A DNA stretch of 46,016 bases. It comes from Obelidium mucronatum (lineage: Eukaryota; Chytridiomycota; Chytridiomycetes; Chytridiales; Chytriomycetaceae). Position 1 is the first letter of the stretch. The number at the start of each line of letters is the position of its first letter. The notes under the pieces are model-generated. The model ran no database searches. It was not told the origin of the DNA and worked only from the letters and a program-made list of their open reading frames with translations. This document shows positions 1-10,461 of the stretch, in pieces. Made by a program: the position numbers and the translations under genes. The DNA is taken from the NCBI GenBank assembly GCA_025765595.1, contig JAIVFH010000222.1, positions 1 to 46,016 of the forward strand. The letters run 5' to 3'.

Positions 1-767
1 GATTTAGTTCGATCTAGAATAAGCCCTAAAGTATAAACTATTAGTGGTCTATAGATAAAAGTGCGGCAGAGAGAGACGGAAATGGATTTCTTCCGTCGAG
101 AGCAGATACAGAAGGAATACACCGCCTGTGGCGGTAGTGAGAAATATGCGCTGCTTTCAGCAGTCTAGAAAGAAATACCTAGTAATATAGAAGCAACAGT
201 TCCGCAGGCAATGGTAGTAATTTCCAACCAACCAGCATCAGCCTCAGTATAACCATAAGGAACGACATAATCACTGATTAACGTGACATAGCACTCAAAA
301 GCGCCGATAATAACACCAAAAATGATAAACATGAGAATAAACTGCGAGTTTGTCAAGAGTGATTTCAAGCCTTGAATAAAGGGCATTGATTTCAATTCAG
401 CCGAAGCCGCACTTTTTGAAGGAGGGAATGGTGGTTTGTTGCGTGCGATAAGAGAAGGGAGACCCAAGACGAGACACATCAAGAAGGTGATCAAGTTCAG
501 CTTTTCAACATTTTCGGGATTCTCGGCGACAATGGCTGGCGCCGCACCCAGCACTACCGCCGTGCCGACAAACTGCGCTAAAAGTTCGCGTTAACAGTAT
601 AAAGTAAGACCGCGATGGCTCCCCCGCGCCGGCTCACCCAGACTCATGGCGGTGTTTGCGGTCAGCCGCTCCGCGTCGCTGAACCACACGGCGCAAACCT
701 TTGTCGGCGCGTCGAGCGCAAACGGGTTCGCGAGCGCGGCGACCAGCTGGCCGGTCATCAATAAAAT
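1..767 (-). CDS. SLC49/FLVCR-like MFS transporter, partial
   Basis: This is the middle part of a major facilitator superfamily membrane transporter. Three exons fit in phase: 767..638, 577..179 and 25..1, with introns beginning GTGAGC and GTATTT. The joined protein reads through an MFS region with the family-like segment GQLVAALANPFAL, a WF..AER motif, and after the last intron GLILDRTK, which matches the conserved DRTK loop of FLVCR-type (SLC49) transporters. The gene runs off the left edge of the window. The 5' end is odd: the first readable exon begins in the middle of the fold (about TM4-5), and only about 60 bp separate it from the divergent F-box gene. Either an earlier exon lies across that gene, or the transporter is 5'-truncated and starts at the ATG at 758. 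The substrate (heme, choline or other) cannot be inferred. First exon is clearly GC-richer than the rest. Confidence 0.6.
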
Positions 768-825
768 CTGATTGATTTGAATTTAGAAGGACTTATTTAG
801 GCCATCACGTGGTCGAAGAAGTGAA

Positions 826-2699
826 ATGATCCAGAAAACACCAAACAACCGATCTCCTGCCGCCACAGCCACCAGCTTCAGTACACTTCCCTATGACATT
901 CTCCGAGAGATATTGTGTCATATACCTCTGAATTCACACTTGATCGCAATTGGGTTGGCTTCGAAACCGGTCTTAGCTCCAATCATCTTATCCACTTCGC
1001 AAGATTGCACTTCAAACACCTCCTCAGAAGCAGCCCAAGCTGGTCTTTCTGGGAATACTTGCATGTCAAGCATCACTGCAACGTCTCCCAAGTTGAAACC
1101 AATCTAAATTCTCGATTCATTGGAGACACATTTGGTGTGGAAGACCCCCCGTTTATACTCCCAGAATCGCCAACAGAAGCATGGGAATGTCTGCCGTTGA
1201 ACTACAAGGCCGCCTTGTATGGCGAGATCCTGATGCATCCAGAGTGGGATGGAGTTGTCCCGCCTGCAACAAGAACAAAAGCACTTCGAATCACGAGGGG
1301 ACTCTTTTGGAGCGAAAATTGTGAAAGCAATCAAGATATTATGCGGCCTGTTTATTGGGAGATGAATCAAAAGGAAGCTTTGGTAGTGATGCAGAAGCTG
1401 GTGGACTCACAAGTTGGTGGGTTTACTCCTGACTGTCAGCATAATAGACCATTACGCTGGGCTTCACGGAATGAACATGTCGAAGTAGTCAAGCTTCTTT
1501 TGAGTGTGTGTGGTGATGTGGATCCAACGATCGCAGGTCCCGTCTTGGCTGCTGAAGGAGATGATAACATTGTGCCTATCCTCAACATTCGAAACGCTTT
1601 AAATTCACTGGAGATTGCATGTGCATATGGGCGATACCAAATAGCAGAGATTTTACTCCAAGACTCTCGAGTGACCAAGGAAGCTTGCGACAAGGCTTAC
1701 CACTTTGGATCATTGAAGAAAGATTCGAGTCCTTTTGGTAGGAATTATACACACGTTATCCGCGTGTTGCTTGAAGACGGTCGGGCGGAGCCCGCGCTTT
1801 CTACGAGGCATTATTACTACGCTGATGCTGTCGAGTTCTTGCTTGAAGACGGCCGCTGTCCAATCCCCAACGACGGACACGTTCTCATGAATGCAGCCGA
1901 AACCGGGAATCTGCGAATGCTGAAATATTATCACGAGATGAACCCAAATACGCCTTTATTCGGTGGCTTGTTCCCGGTAGTCCCTGCTGCACAACACGGA
2001 CAAGTACAAATCATGGAGTACCTCCTCTCTTTCCCTGAAATTGACCCTTCTGTCCGCAACAACGATGCGATTCGTCAAGCTTCAGCAAACGGTCATTCAG
2101 AAATCGTTCGAATGCTACTTTTGGATCCTCGAGTGGACCCGTCCACGCCGGGTGTTGCAAAGATCTTTTCAGCGGGCCGCTATTACGAATTACAAGACTT
2201 TCAAAAAACTGCTTTGCATATGGCTATCCGTGGAGGTCATGGCGACGTTATTAGACTCCTTCTTGCTGACAAGCGGACAGATGTACTACCAGATATGGCC
2301 AAGTATCCCGATACAGTCATGGACGACGGAACTTCTACTGAAATGACTGTGTATTATGGTCGTGACGGCGACTTTGGCGCCGCGATGGCGCGAGGCAAAA
2401 TAATACAAACAGTTTTGGAGAGAGACGATGTTCGACGGGCAGATCCTTTTCTTTCAAGTAATACGCCAAAGCTGATGGATAATTTAGAGCTTGCCATTGA
2501 AATGGGGAGCGTTGTGGTGGTTGGATTATTGCTGGATGATAACCGTATGGTGCACCATATTAGAGCAAACGGAAGCGAGCAAAGATCATCGCACGAATCC
2601 GAGATGAAAAGAGGAAACGGTTGTTTTTACTTGAATTTAGCAGAAGAGAAGGGCCAGTTAGAGATTGCAGAACTCTTGAAGACGCGTTTATTGAGTTAG
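826..2699 (+). CDS. F-box/ankyrin-repeat protein with one-base frame break
   Basis: The N-terminus (frame of 826) holds an F-box-like segment, LPYDILREILCHIPLNSHL, followed by GLASKPVLAPIIL. The rest (frame of 915, 594 codons open to the TAG at 2699) is a long series of degenerate ankyrin-type repeats, with recurring patterns such as GHSEIVRMLLLDPRVDPS and GHGDVIRLLLADKRTDV. The two parts are in different frames. They join naturally as ..IILSNFARLHF.. if one base is missing at about 994 (TCCACTTCGC instead of TCCAACTTCGC). F-box/ankyrin proteins normally act as substrate adaptors of SCF ubiquitin ligases. Families of this type are large in chytrids, so either a sequencing error or a recently broken family member is plausible. 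No intron consensus is seen at the join. Single coding exon otherwise. Confidence 0.75.
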
Positions 2700-2869
2700 T
2701 CTTTGATCTAAACAACAAGAACTCCTTCATCCTTGTTTTTGAGATTAATGAATGCGAATAGTTTTAAAATATGGCGGCTGATATCAATGGTTTAAACAAC
2801 AACAAATGTATTCTCATCAACAGTCGACCTGTCATTTATTCATTTCCGCTTATAACTGTGTGCATCTCT

Positions 2870-4216
2870 TCAGAACTCGGACAAAATACTCTCTTCAACA
2901 ATCAAACCATCCCTCTTGGAACTCAACAAAAGTGCCCGATACTCTAACGCTGCCACAATATCCGACCGAAACTTGACATCCATTGGAACACTACTCTTAT
3001 CATCCGCATTCGAAACTTCCTTCTTTCCATGCACGCTTCTCAAGACGCGCTTCCATTCAGTCCACACAAAATCATTCGGCAATAAATTCAAAAACCCTTC
3101 CGCACTCCCTTGATCCTCTTCCAACAAGTACACAGCAGCAACCGCCAACGCCCGCGACTGCGCCCGGACTTTAATAATCTGCGATCCAGGCGGCATATTC
3201 CCAATCGAGATATGATCGTCCTCGTTCTTGAGTTTGAGTCTATTGTCTGCAAACCAACCAAACAACATGGACGCCAAACTGCAGATTTGATACACGTCTG
3301 TTGTGTGTTGGAAGAGTAGAAGGAAAGAGATGGATGCTAATGAGGTTGTCAGGATGGACAGTGCAAACACCCAGTCTGTTATTGCGAATCGTTTCCAAAG
3401 GCGTTCAAGTTTGGAGGCTGTGGATTCTAAATTGTCACCAAAGACCTTGATAACGTCCTCTCCGAGAGCGAATTTATTCATTGCAGCGTAACTCCCAGAA
3501 ATGACGAGCTCTACCGAGGAATGGGTTTTGACTTCGAATGAGAGTAAACTGTCGGGAACGTCTCTGGCTTGGGTTGCTTTAGGCCCCACATAACTAACGA
3601 TAGAGATGCAGATGGATATAAGAAGCCTCGAAACAATGTGGAGCAAGCTGATAATAACTCCACTAATATCCGCTTGTGTAAATGCATAGACAAGGCAGAA
3701 TACATTCACAATAGAGGAAATCGACTGGAAAAAAGGAAGCACCCAATCGTTCAAGATTAAATTAGGTGTCTCCTCGTCATTCTTGTGGTCTCCCAACCGC
3801 AGGTACACAATATTTGTTGTAGTCCCCCCTGGATCTTCCCGAGTAATCGTCTTTGTGGATGCATCGCGCGTCTCTCCAAGCAACTTGTCATACAAAACAG
3901 AAGCCATATAGCTTGAAACATGTCGTGGAGCGCCATTGATCAAATCTTTGGCATTAATGGTTTTCGGATCGATTCCAAGCAATAGAGCTTTATCCTGAGA
4001 AGCAGAGCCAGACCACGGTGTAGGAATCGTTTGCAAAATGTGTGCAGCAAGGGCAAGTTGTCCTGGATGGATCCCAATATCGATCCAAGCGGTTTTCTTT
4101 CGGAAACAGGATTGACGTAGTGTTGAGACTGCGCTTTCGCCGGCAAAGAGTGCGACTACAGAGGATGGGTTGAGTACGGATCCTGAGACGCGGGTCCACC
4201 AGTCTTCTATTGACAT
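2870..4216 (-). CDS. Hypothetical four-pass membrane protein
   Basis: Intact 448-residue single-exon frame, starting MSIEDWWTRVSG. I do not recognise the family. Four hydrophobic stretches come in two pairs: about residues 158-179 and 186-209, then 281-302 and 308-324, which suggests two membrane hairpins. The N-terminal ~150 residues and C-terminal ~120 residues are soluble-looking. The second half contains SKLERLWKRFAITDW just before the third membrane stretch. The gene is divergent from the small gene at 4363, with 146 bp between start codons that could hold a shared promoter. Such proteins with paired membrane segments and large soluble ends are common in expanded fungal families of unknown function. 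Coding status is supported by length and uninterrupted frame; function is unknown. Confidence 0.7.
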   Translation of the reverse strand: MSIEDWWTRVSGSVLNPSSVVALFAGESAVSTLRQSCFRKKTAWIDIGIHPGQLALAAHILQTIPTPWSGSASQDKALLLGIDPKTINAKDLINGAPRHVSSYMASVLYDKLLGETRDASTKTITREDPGGTTTNIVYLRLGDHKNDEETPNLILNDWVLPFFQSISSIVNVFCLVYAFTQADISGVIISLLHIVSRLLISICISIVSYVGPKATQARDVPDSLLSFEVKTHSSVELVISGSYAAMNKFALGEDVIKVFGDNLESTASKLERLWKRFAITDWVFALSILTTSLASISFLLLFQHTTDVYQICSLASMLFGWFADNRLKLKNEDDHISIGNMPPGSQIIKVRAQSRALAVAAVYLLEEDQGSAEGFLNLLPNDFVWTEWKRVLRSVHGKKEVSNADDKSSVPMDVKFRSDIVAALEYRALLLSSKRDGLIVEESILSEF

Positions 4217-4362
4217 GATCCAGTGCTTTTTTTGTTTTGTATTTCGAGTCAGTGATTAAATCAACAAAGCCCTCGAATAAGGGTGGGTATTTATCCACTT
4301 GGATCTTATACTTTAATACAGATATTATGCGATAGTACTAACCATCAAAAAACATCCCATTA
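4217..4362. promoter_or_regulatory. Intergenic divergent promoter region (146 bp)
   Basis: Lies between the start codons of two divergent genes (4216 minus, 4363 plus), so it must hold both 5' ends. AT-rich; no convincing individual element was identified. Assignment is by position only. Confidence 0.35.
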
Positions 4363-5013
4363 ATGTTCAGCACATACAAACCACTCTCGAAAATCAGTCT
4401 CACCATCGACGACGTGACTCACCACCAGCGCGAGAGCCTCGAATCGGATCCAATAGACCGCGATGACGATGAGACACTGGTAGCCTCTGACGAATTTGAC
4501 TTTGATGATGCAGAAATACTTGGATTTGATTTTGCTTCAACTAAGAGAGGAGTTCACACCAGCGACGCTGGTCTGACCAATACTACGGCTTCGAAGCCAG
4601 GAAAGCGAATGCATTCTCTGAGTGACAGCGGTGGGTGTGGGTATGTGCCTTTGATTTCGTTTTAAAATGCCTATTTCACACCAGTGTCACCCGTCTCACG
4701 TAAGCGGAGTCATGTATTCCAGCTCCCGCTAGACTCTACACAGCCTCAACATGAACTTCAACTTCCTCCTCCCCTTTCTTCAACCTCAATTGGATCATCT
4801 CAAAGGCCTCAGACACGTCAAGGAATACGTCTGGCCGGTCCGGGACACGGTCTAGCAGATCCAGTCAGAGGAATGGAAGGAATTGAAGCTGCTAGTCGAA
4901 TCAGAGAAGAGATGGGTGTTTCTGATCGGATTGGTGTTGTTGGAGGTGGAGGTGGAAGTAACAGTTCTGTGGCGACTCGAAGAGTCACGCGTGGATCAGC
5001 AATGAGAATGTAG
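4363..5013 (+). CDS. Small acidic/serine-rich hypothetical protein, two exons
   Basis: The first exon starts at 4363 (MFSTYKPLSK) and is acidic (DRDDDETL, DEFDFDDAE). A short intron ends in CACCAG at 4684, and the second exon runs 4685..5013. Two donors keep the frame: GTGGGTGT at 4631 (198 aa, junction ..SDSVSPVSRKR) or GTGGGTAT at 4637 (200 aa). The first gives the more natural protein. The stronger-looking GTATGT at 4641 would create an early stop. The second half is Pro/Ser/Gln-rich, with a GVVGGGGGSNSS run and a basic end. No domain recognised; probably mostly disordered. A serine-rich protein with a basic KRSHVF patch could be nuclear, but nothing proves it. Confidence 0.5.
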
Positions 5014-5080
5014 ATGTTACTTTCAATTACATAAAAATTATTTATTTACTTTTGGATGGTTGGTTGCTCGAAAGGAATAC

Positions 5081-6234
5081 ATGCAAATAAAAAACATGGC
5101 TCCAATCAATCGTCAAGCATCGGTCCTCAGTACAACAACATCAGCATCAGCATCCTCATCTTCGAATGACTCTAGCCCCATCGAATCATCCTCTGTATTC
5201 AACATTAGCCCACGCGTGACAACATCAGTCCGGAAATCCTTCCCCGACTTGGTTGTCCCTCAACAATTCAAAGATCCGTGGTTCCAATTCAAACTATTTG
5301 TCGTAAAAACAAAGATTCTGGAATCGGGTGTCGGGGTTGTTATTGGACGTGCGTTCCAGGATTGTATAAAGAGTTTTGTGAATGATTTGCTGTAAGGCGA
5401 CCTCCTATTCTGTTATGATATCTAACGCTAACACTTTTCTGCTCTTTTTGTTGTTAAAAAAGTGTCCCACCGCTGCTGTATTTTATTCGTACGTTTTCCT
5501 CTTTTGAAATCATTTCGATTCAAGTGTTAACCGGTTGACTCCATTTCTTGGCGGAAACAGCAAATACCTCAACTCTTCGTGTAAGTAAAAAGGAATTGAT
5601 TTTACGTGCTTAACTGATATGGTATCAACTCTGCAAAACTAGTTTATAGTAATCAAACAAGGACGAACTCGAAAACGATATAAAACTCTTGAAGAGGCAG
5701 CTTTCGACGGTACCCAAAAGAAGCAAATTTAAAACGCTCCATATGAAAATCTAAACGCCGAATGCCCCCTTTTTATTTCCTCGCTTTTTTGCAGTGAATA
5801 CAGGTGCAATCACAATCAATTACGGAAGATTCTCTCACAACTGTGTAAACTTTTTCGTTGTCGGTCTAAGTGTGTATTACCTATTGAAAGGTTTGTACGC
5901 GTTTTTTTTCTTCTCAAAAACCCCATGTATTTAGCTTAGACGTTTGGTGTTTGCTTCCACTGTAGGAGTGAAGGCGTTCTTTGAGAGTAATTTGTCTCAT
6001 TTAAGGAAATGCCCGTATTGTATCAGTGAAGTCCCAGTTGGTAAGGCGCGAGCAACGTTGTTGTCGATTTTTTTGTTCAAGTTTTTTTCATCTTTAGAAG
6101 CGACGCGATGCTCGTTCTGTACTTCTGAGCTGGATCCTATAGTGAATGCAAACTCTGAATCAAGAAGTAGGAAAAATTCCCTGTTACAGGATCGGACAAG
6201 TGATTGGTTTGATGCGAAAGCCATAAAGATATGA
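5081..6234 (+). CDS. MscL-type mechanosensitive channel with C-terminal Zn-ribbon
   Basis: Large-conductance mechanosensitive channel of the MscL family, a membrane pore that releases solutes on hypo-osmotic stretch. Seven exons fit in phase: 5081(or 5096)..5391, 5463..5488, 5561..5580, 5643..5709, 5795..5890, 5966..6040, 6098..6234, giving 243 or 238 residues. Exons 2 and 3 are only 26 and 20 nt. The TM1 signature GVGVVIGRAFQDCIKS is followed across the splice by FVNDLLVPPLLYF, matching the bacterial pore helix and its PP turn. The second hydrophobic stretch is NFFVVGLSVYYLLKG. The end carries two CxxC knuckles, CPYC (exon 6) and CSFC (exon 7), as a small zinc ribbon. A Ser/Thr-rich N-terminal tail precedes the channel core. 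For a zoosporic fungus that lives unwalled in fresh water, an osmotic release valve fits. Introns argue against bacterial contamination. Confidence 0.88.
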
Positions 6235-6389
6235 AAATGATTTTGAAGCTTTCTGTGATCGGAAACTGGCCCACCCGCTTTCCCAATTCAGTTCATTTTG
6301 GCTTTAACGCCTTCGGTGCAGAGTTTGACGTTGAAAAATGCAGACTGGCTTTGAATAAAATTCAAAAAAAGTTTCCTTTCTTTCAATGG

Positions 6390-9037
6390 TGTTCAGTGTC
6401 GATTCTTTTTAAGCGGCAACTGTTCAAAGGGTAACGATTGCGCTTTCTCCCACTTGCTGGAAGCAGAAGCTATAGGGTCAGTGACGCTGTTTGCTCAGTT
6501 TGAATCCCCCTGTCTAACCAACGAATCCCTGCTGAACCACTAAGGATTTCACAAGACCCGCCAACGTGCCGCTATTTTAACATTGGTTCTTGTTCAAAGG
6601 GTGAACAGTGTCCCTTCCTTCATGTGCAGCAAGCCTCTCAATCCCTAGTTCAAAACTTGAGCAGCAACTGTATCTTCTTCCAAGAGAGGAAGCTGCCGCT
6701 ATGGATCGCTATGCGCCAAAGCACATAATCTTTATGAAGATCCTGTCTCTCTAATTGCCGTTCCGATCTCGGCAACAGATCAATCTGAGAAGCACAATTG
6801 ACGAAGTCTCCTGGACTAAAACACTGGGTGCCGGGAACATCAGAGTCACTTTCGGCTTAGGAGTTGTTGTAAATATGGCATTATCGCTATCGAAAGTGAT
6901 GATCAGCGGGTTCCGTGACGACACTACAACCGCTTCAGTTTATCGCGCCCTGGTTCCACTTTATGAAACGGACCCAGATGTTCTTGAGGTTTCTCAGCCA
7001 CGCTTCTCAATTGCAAATCAAGCCTCATTTATTGTCACTTTTAAAAGCAAGCGGGCGGCTGAAGAGTTTTGCAATACCATCGACTCCCCAACAAAGCACC
7101 ATTTCTTGACGCCACTGTGCTCAACCGATATTGGAACATCCATCAGGGCAAAAATTCAAGACCACAAGTCTGGAATTCGAAACAACTCTCTCAAGATTTC
7201 ATGGCAAATGCCATCAAAAGTTGCTTTCTTGCATTTTAAGAACGCTTTACCGACAAAAGCGTCTAGCTTCTCTCATTGGAACCCAATTTGTCGCCAATGA
7301 TTGGCCAATGTCTGCTGCTTATCAAACTCCGAACGTAAATCAGACAACATCTTTTACAATTGTTATTTCTGGAATCCATCCAAGCCTTACCGAGGGTGTA
7401 CTTGAAGGCACAATACGCCGTTGTTTTAAAGAGGAGTGGAAAAGCGCCAAGTTTATGGGGATGGAAATGAATTTTGCGAAGGGTTTCGACCTGACTGGTA
7501 TGGGATGCTTCAAGCCGCTTGCCCCTTCATCATATTTCTCAACATCTGAGAGACAAAAACGTAGATGGATTCGAAATGGATTATGTTTCTGTGAAACCAC
7601 ACAGCCGGTGGCAGAAAGCTGTGGCAGAGTTTGAAACTGCTGAGATGGCTGAACGCGCGGCAATTGCACTCAATCAGAAAGTATTAAAAGCTGTGTCTGG
7701 GAAACCAATTGTAGCCGAAGTCAGCTTCACTAGCAGGTTTACACTTCTTTCCTCAGTCTATGCTGCCATCAAGTCAAGATTGATACTCTCAAGACTGACT
7801 TGGAGAATGAACGTAGCGAGAGCAAAGGCAATTTCATCTGCTGCCGTGGCGAGTTATCTTCGAATCGATGAGTCCAGTGTTGATAGCGTTACCGCTCTCT
7901 TTGTAAGCACTTCCAACAAACGACTGTTGGTCCGATTCCGACACGCTTTCAACAGCAACTTAATGCGTGGAACTATTATTGTTTCAAAGAAAGATAATAG
8001 GCCTGTGTGGGTGGCTAAGCTTTTGTCGTCCAAGGCTGTGACCTGTTTTGAATCGCGTCGCTACTTTCCACTGGAGGTGCCGCACTAGTCGACAAGAAGA
8101 TTCAATGTATTCGAGTTTTTGGATCTGACCAAAGGGTTATTGATTCTACAATCACCGCAGTTTTGGAAGTTATACGAGAGTGGACACTGACTGAGAAGAA
8201 AGTCAAACTCACAAAAGAAGATTTACGAGCTCTTCTGGTCTGCGGACTTGAAGAATTCAAAGAATTGGTAGTCTCGGAGAACTTGCGTCTTGATATCACG
8301 ACCATGGAACTTGTTGCGGATGGTGATGAGCTTGTTGAAGATCGCATACGTGCCGCTCTAAACTCTGCAGCGATTCGAAAAACTGGCAATTCGAATGACA
8401 AAGAAGAAGCTGAATCGATATGCCCCGTTTGTTTTTGCGACTACTGGGAGACTCCACCAACATCGCTCTATCTTCTTGTGGCCACACTTACTGCCTTTCG
8501 TGCTTTCGCTTCTACACATCAACATTCTCAGGACCATTTCCTTTGGCATGTATATCTCAGGGATGTAATATCTCAATTGTATTGGAAGACTTTGCTTCCC
8601 TTATGTCTGTGGCTGAAACTGACAGACTTATGACTGCTGCTTTTACATCACACGTGTCTGAAAACCCATCCAAGTACCGGATCTGCCCAACAGCTGATTG
8701 TTTAGGGATTTTCCTTCATAGTGATGGAAGTGTTCAGCAATGTTCGGAGTGTAAAACTTCGATTTGTGTACTATGCGGGTTCGCGGAGCATGAAGGGTTT
8801 ACGTGTGCTCAAGTGGCAAGCGCCAGCAGCGCAGATTCAAGCTTTAACCAGTGGGTAGTGGACAGCGGTGCCAAACCTTGTCCATCTTGTGGGGTCGTCA
8901 TTGAAAAGAGCGCTGGATGTAATCATATGACTTGTATTCCATGTCGCACTCACTTTTGCTGGGTTTGTATAGAAGTTTTCGACAAAGAGTTAATTTACGA
9001 CCACATGAGGCAAGCTCATGGAAGTATTGGCTTGTGA
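6390..9037 (+). pseudogene. Decayed CCCH zinc-finger / RBR E3 ubiquitin ligase gene
   Basis: Remnants of one long protein lie in order but in changing frames. CCCH finger 1 is at 6397..6453 (CRFFLSGNCSKGNDCAFSH) and CCCH finger 2 at 6567..6623 (CRYFNIGSCSKGEQCPFLH), both C-x7-C-x5-C-x3-H. A linker follows in pieces (6755..7300, 7131..7634, 7519..8088), then an RBR module: RING1 CPVCFCDYW / SCGHTYCLSC around 8417-8510, an IBR with CVLCGF at about 8770, and RING2 with CPSCG..GCNHMTC at 8878-8942, including the catalytic-type Cys. RBR ligases pass ubiquitin through a Cys of RING2. At least six frame changes of both signs occur, and no GT..AG introns bridge them, so I read this as a pseudogene. 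The final piece 8420..9037 is open and keeps IBR-RING2. Upstream text from about 6250 may belong too. Confidence 0.7.
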
Positions 9038-9184
9038 TTTTACTATATTTTTATGCTTATTGTGGGCGAAATAAAGTCCAATCGCAACGCTGGGGACGCA
9101 TACTTGATCTTCCTTCAACTCATAGCTAATAATTTTCAGTATTGCTACTGCTATAAAACGCATTGACTGACATTCTTTTATTTT

Positions 9185-10352
9185 TTACATGTCCTCAGTC
9201 GACCATTTGTATGCCTCCTCCTTCAAAGAAACTCTTGCATACTTGCTCTGTGCAAGCTTCAATTCGAATCCATTCGTACGGTCAACCCCATCCCACCTAT
9301 ACCCAGGTTCAATGTTAAAACGATTCGGAGTAAAATGACCCATATATCGCAGTCGATCTGAACTTGCTCCACCTCTCCCACCACTTCCTTTAGAATCCGA
9401 TTTCAGCCCCGCCAAAGGATCCCCCCAATGCTGTCCTCTCTTTCAACCGCGCATTCAACTCTTCATCGTTAATAGAAACCGCAAACTTTTGTGTCCGTTC
9501 GTCCACAAGCCGCTTCGAGAGCGTTTCTTGTTGCCGTTGCTGTGCGAGCCCATGTTTGAATTTGAGTCGTTCTTGTTCGTCTTCTTGTTGGCGTTGCAGT
9601 TTCAATGCATTTAGTTCTTCTTCCTTCTCCTTGTTGATGAGTCGACCTTGTTTGTCACGGTATACCGTTGTTGCTGCTGATGGCTGTGATGGTGGTGGGG
9701 AGGGCGACAGAGATGGTGTTCGTTTTCGAGTTCGTTCTGGAGAAGGGGATGGAGTTCTCCTTCTTTTCTTCTCCTTTCTTCGCGTCGAGTTTGGATTCAT
9801 GAGTTGGTGTGGATCAATGTCGTCAGATACTTCAACTTGGAATCCTTCGGCCTCTAATTTTGTGAGCAATAGAGTGAAGATTAGAAAAAATATGACTTAG
9901 AAAGAAGACAATGAAGAATACTGCGTTTGGTTGGAGGGGGGCAATGCATTTCAGAAAACAAAAAGAATACAGCGACAGCGACGGAAAGGAAAAAAGAAAA
10001 AGAATAGCTATCTTTGACGGTATGGTGGTTAATTACCCATTTGCTTCTGTAAGTCACCAACAGTCCGGTCCTCATCGTCACCTCCGCCATCATCAACACC
10101 ACCCTCCCCTTCTCTAATCACGCTCCACGAGCTTGCTGAAAACCCTTTCGATTTTGGAGCAACAGTTACTACCGCATCTTCATCGTCCAGATCGATGTCC
10201 AACTGCGCTTTTGAAGGTCCAAAACCATCATCATCATCCACCAAGACCACAGTTCCACTATGAGAGCTACTCTTTTTGCTTTTCTTCTTCTTGAGTGGGT
10301 TCGTTGTTGGCGCAGACACATATCGGGCCAAGAGGTCTTTTTTGGAAGTCAT
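9185..10352 (-). CDS. BUD13: Pre-mRNA-splicing factor BUD13/CWC26 (RES complex)
   Basis: BUD13 is the scaffold of the RES (retention and splicing) complex that joins the activated spliceosome in the nucleus. Exon 1 is 10352..10037 ([15 protein letters not shown]), intron 10036..9854 starts GTAATT and ends TTAG, and exon 2 runs to the TAA at 9185. Family marks are all present: N-terminal LLARYVS; Arg/Ser-rich middle; [27 protein letters not shown]; and the C-terminal signature [21 protein letters not shown] with final YKWSTEDM. The frame breaks once, at the run of six C (9421-9426, G on the coding strand). Removing one G restores [13 protein letters not shown], the expected DP(M/L)A motif. Because the gene is conserved throughout, I take this as a homopolymer sequencing error rather than a pseudogene. 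Confidence 0.9.
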
Positions 10353-10461
10353 TTTTTGTTGAAGGTCGTCTGACCAGACTGGTCAAGAAAACATCATACA
10401 ATTCAACTCTTAAATTTTTAATGATGATGCCGTTTACCCATGATCGCACAATTTCACAGAC

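Noticed and set aside
4641..4684. GTATGT donor at 4641 for the small acidic gene
   Set aside because: Best consensus, but the resulting frame hits a stop six codons after the junction; donors at 4631 or 4637 keep the frame.
5081..6234. Bacterial contamination as the source of MscL
   Set aside because: Six phased GT..AG introns and flanking fungal genes show a eukaryotic gene.
9556..9900. 114-codon plus-strand ORF opposite BUD13
   Set aside because: Antisense shadow of the Arg/Ser/Lys-rich BUD13 exon; no independent support.
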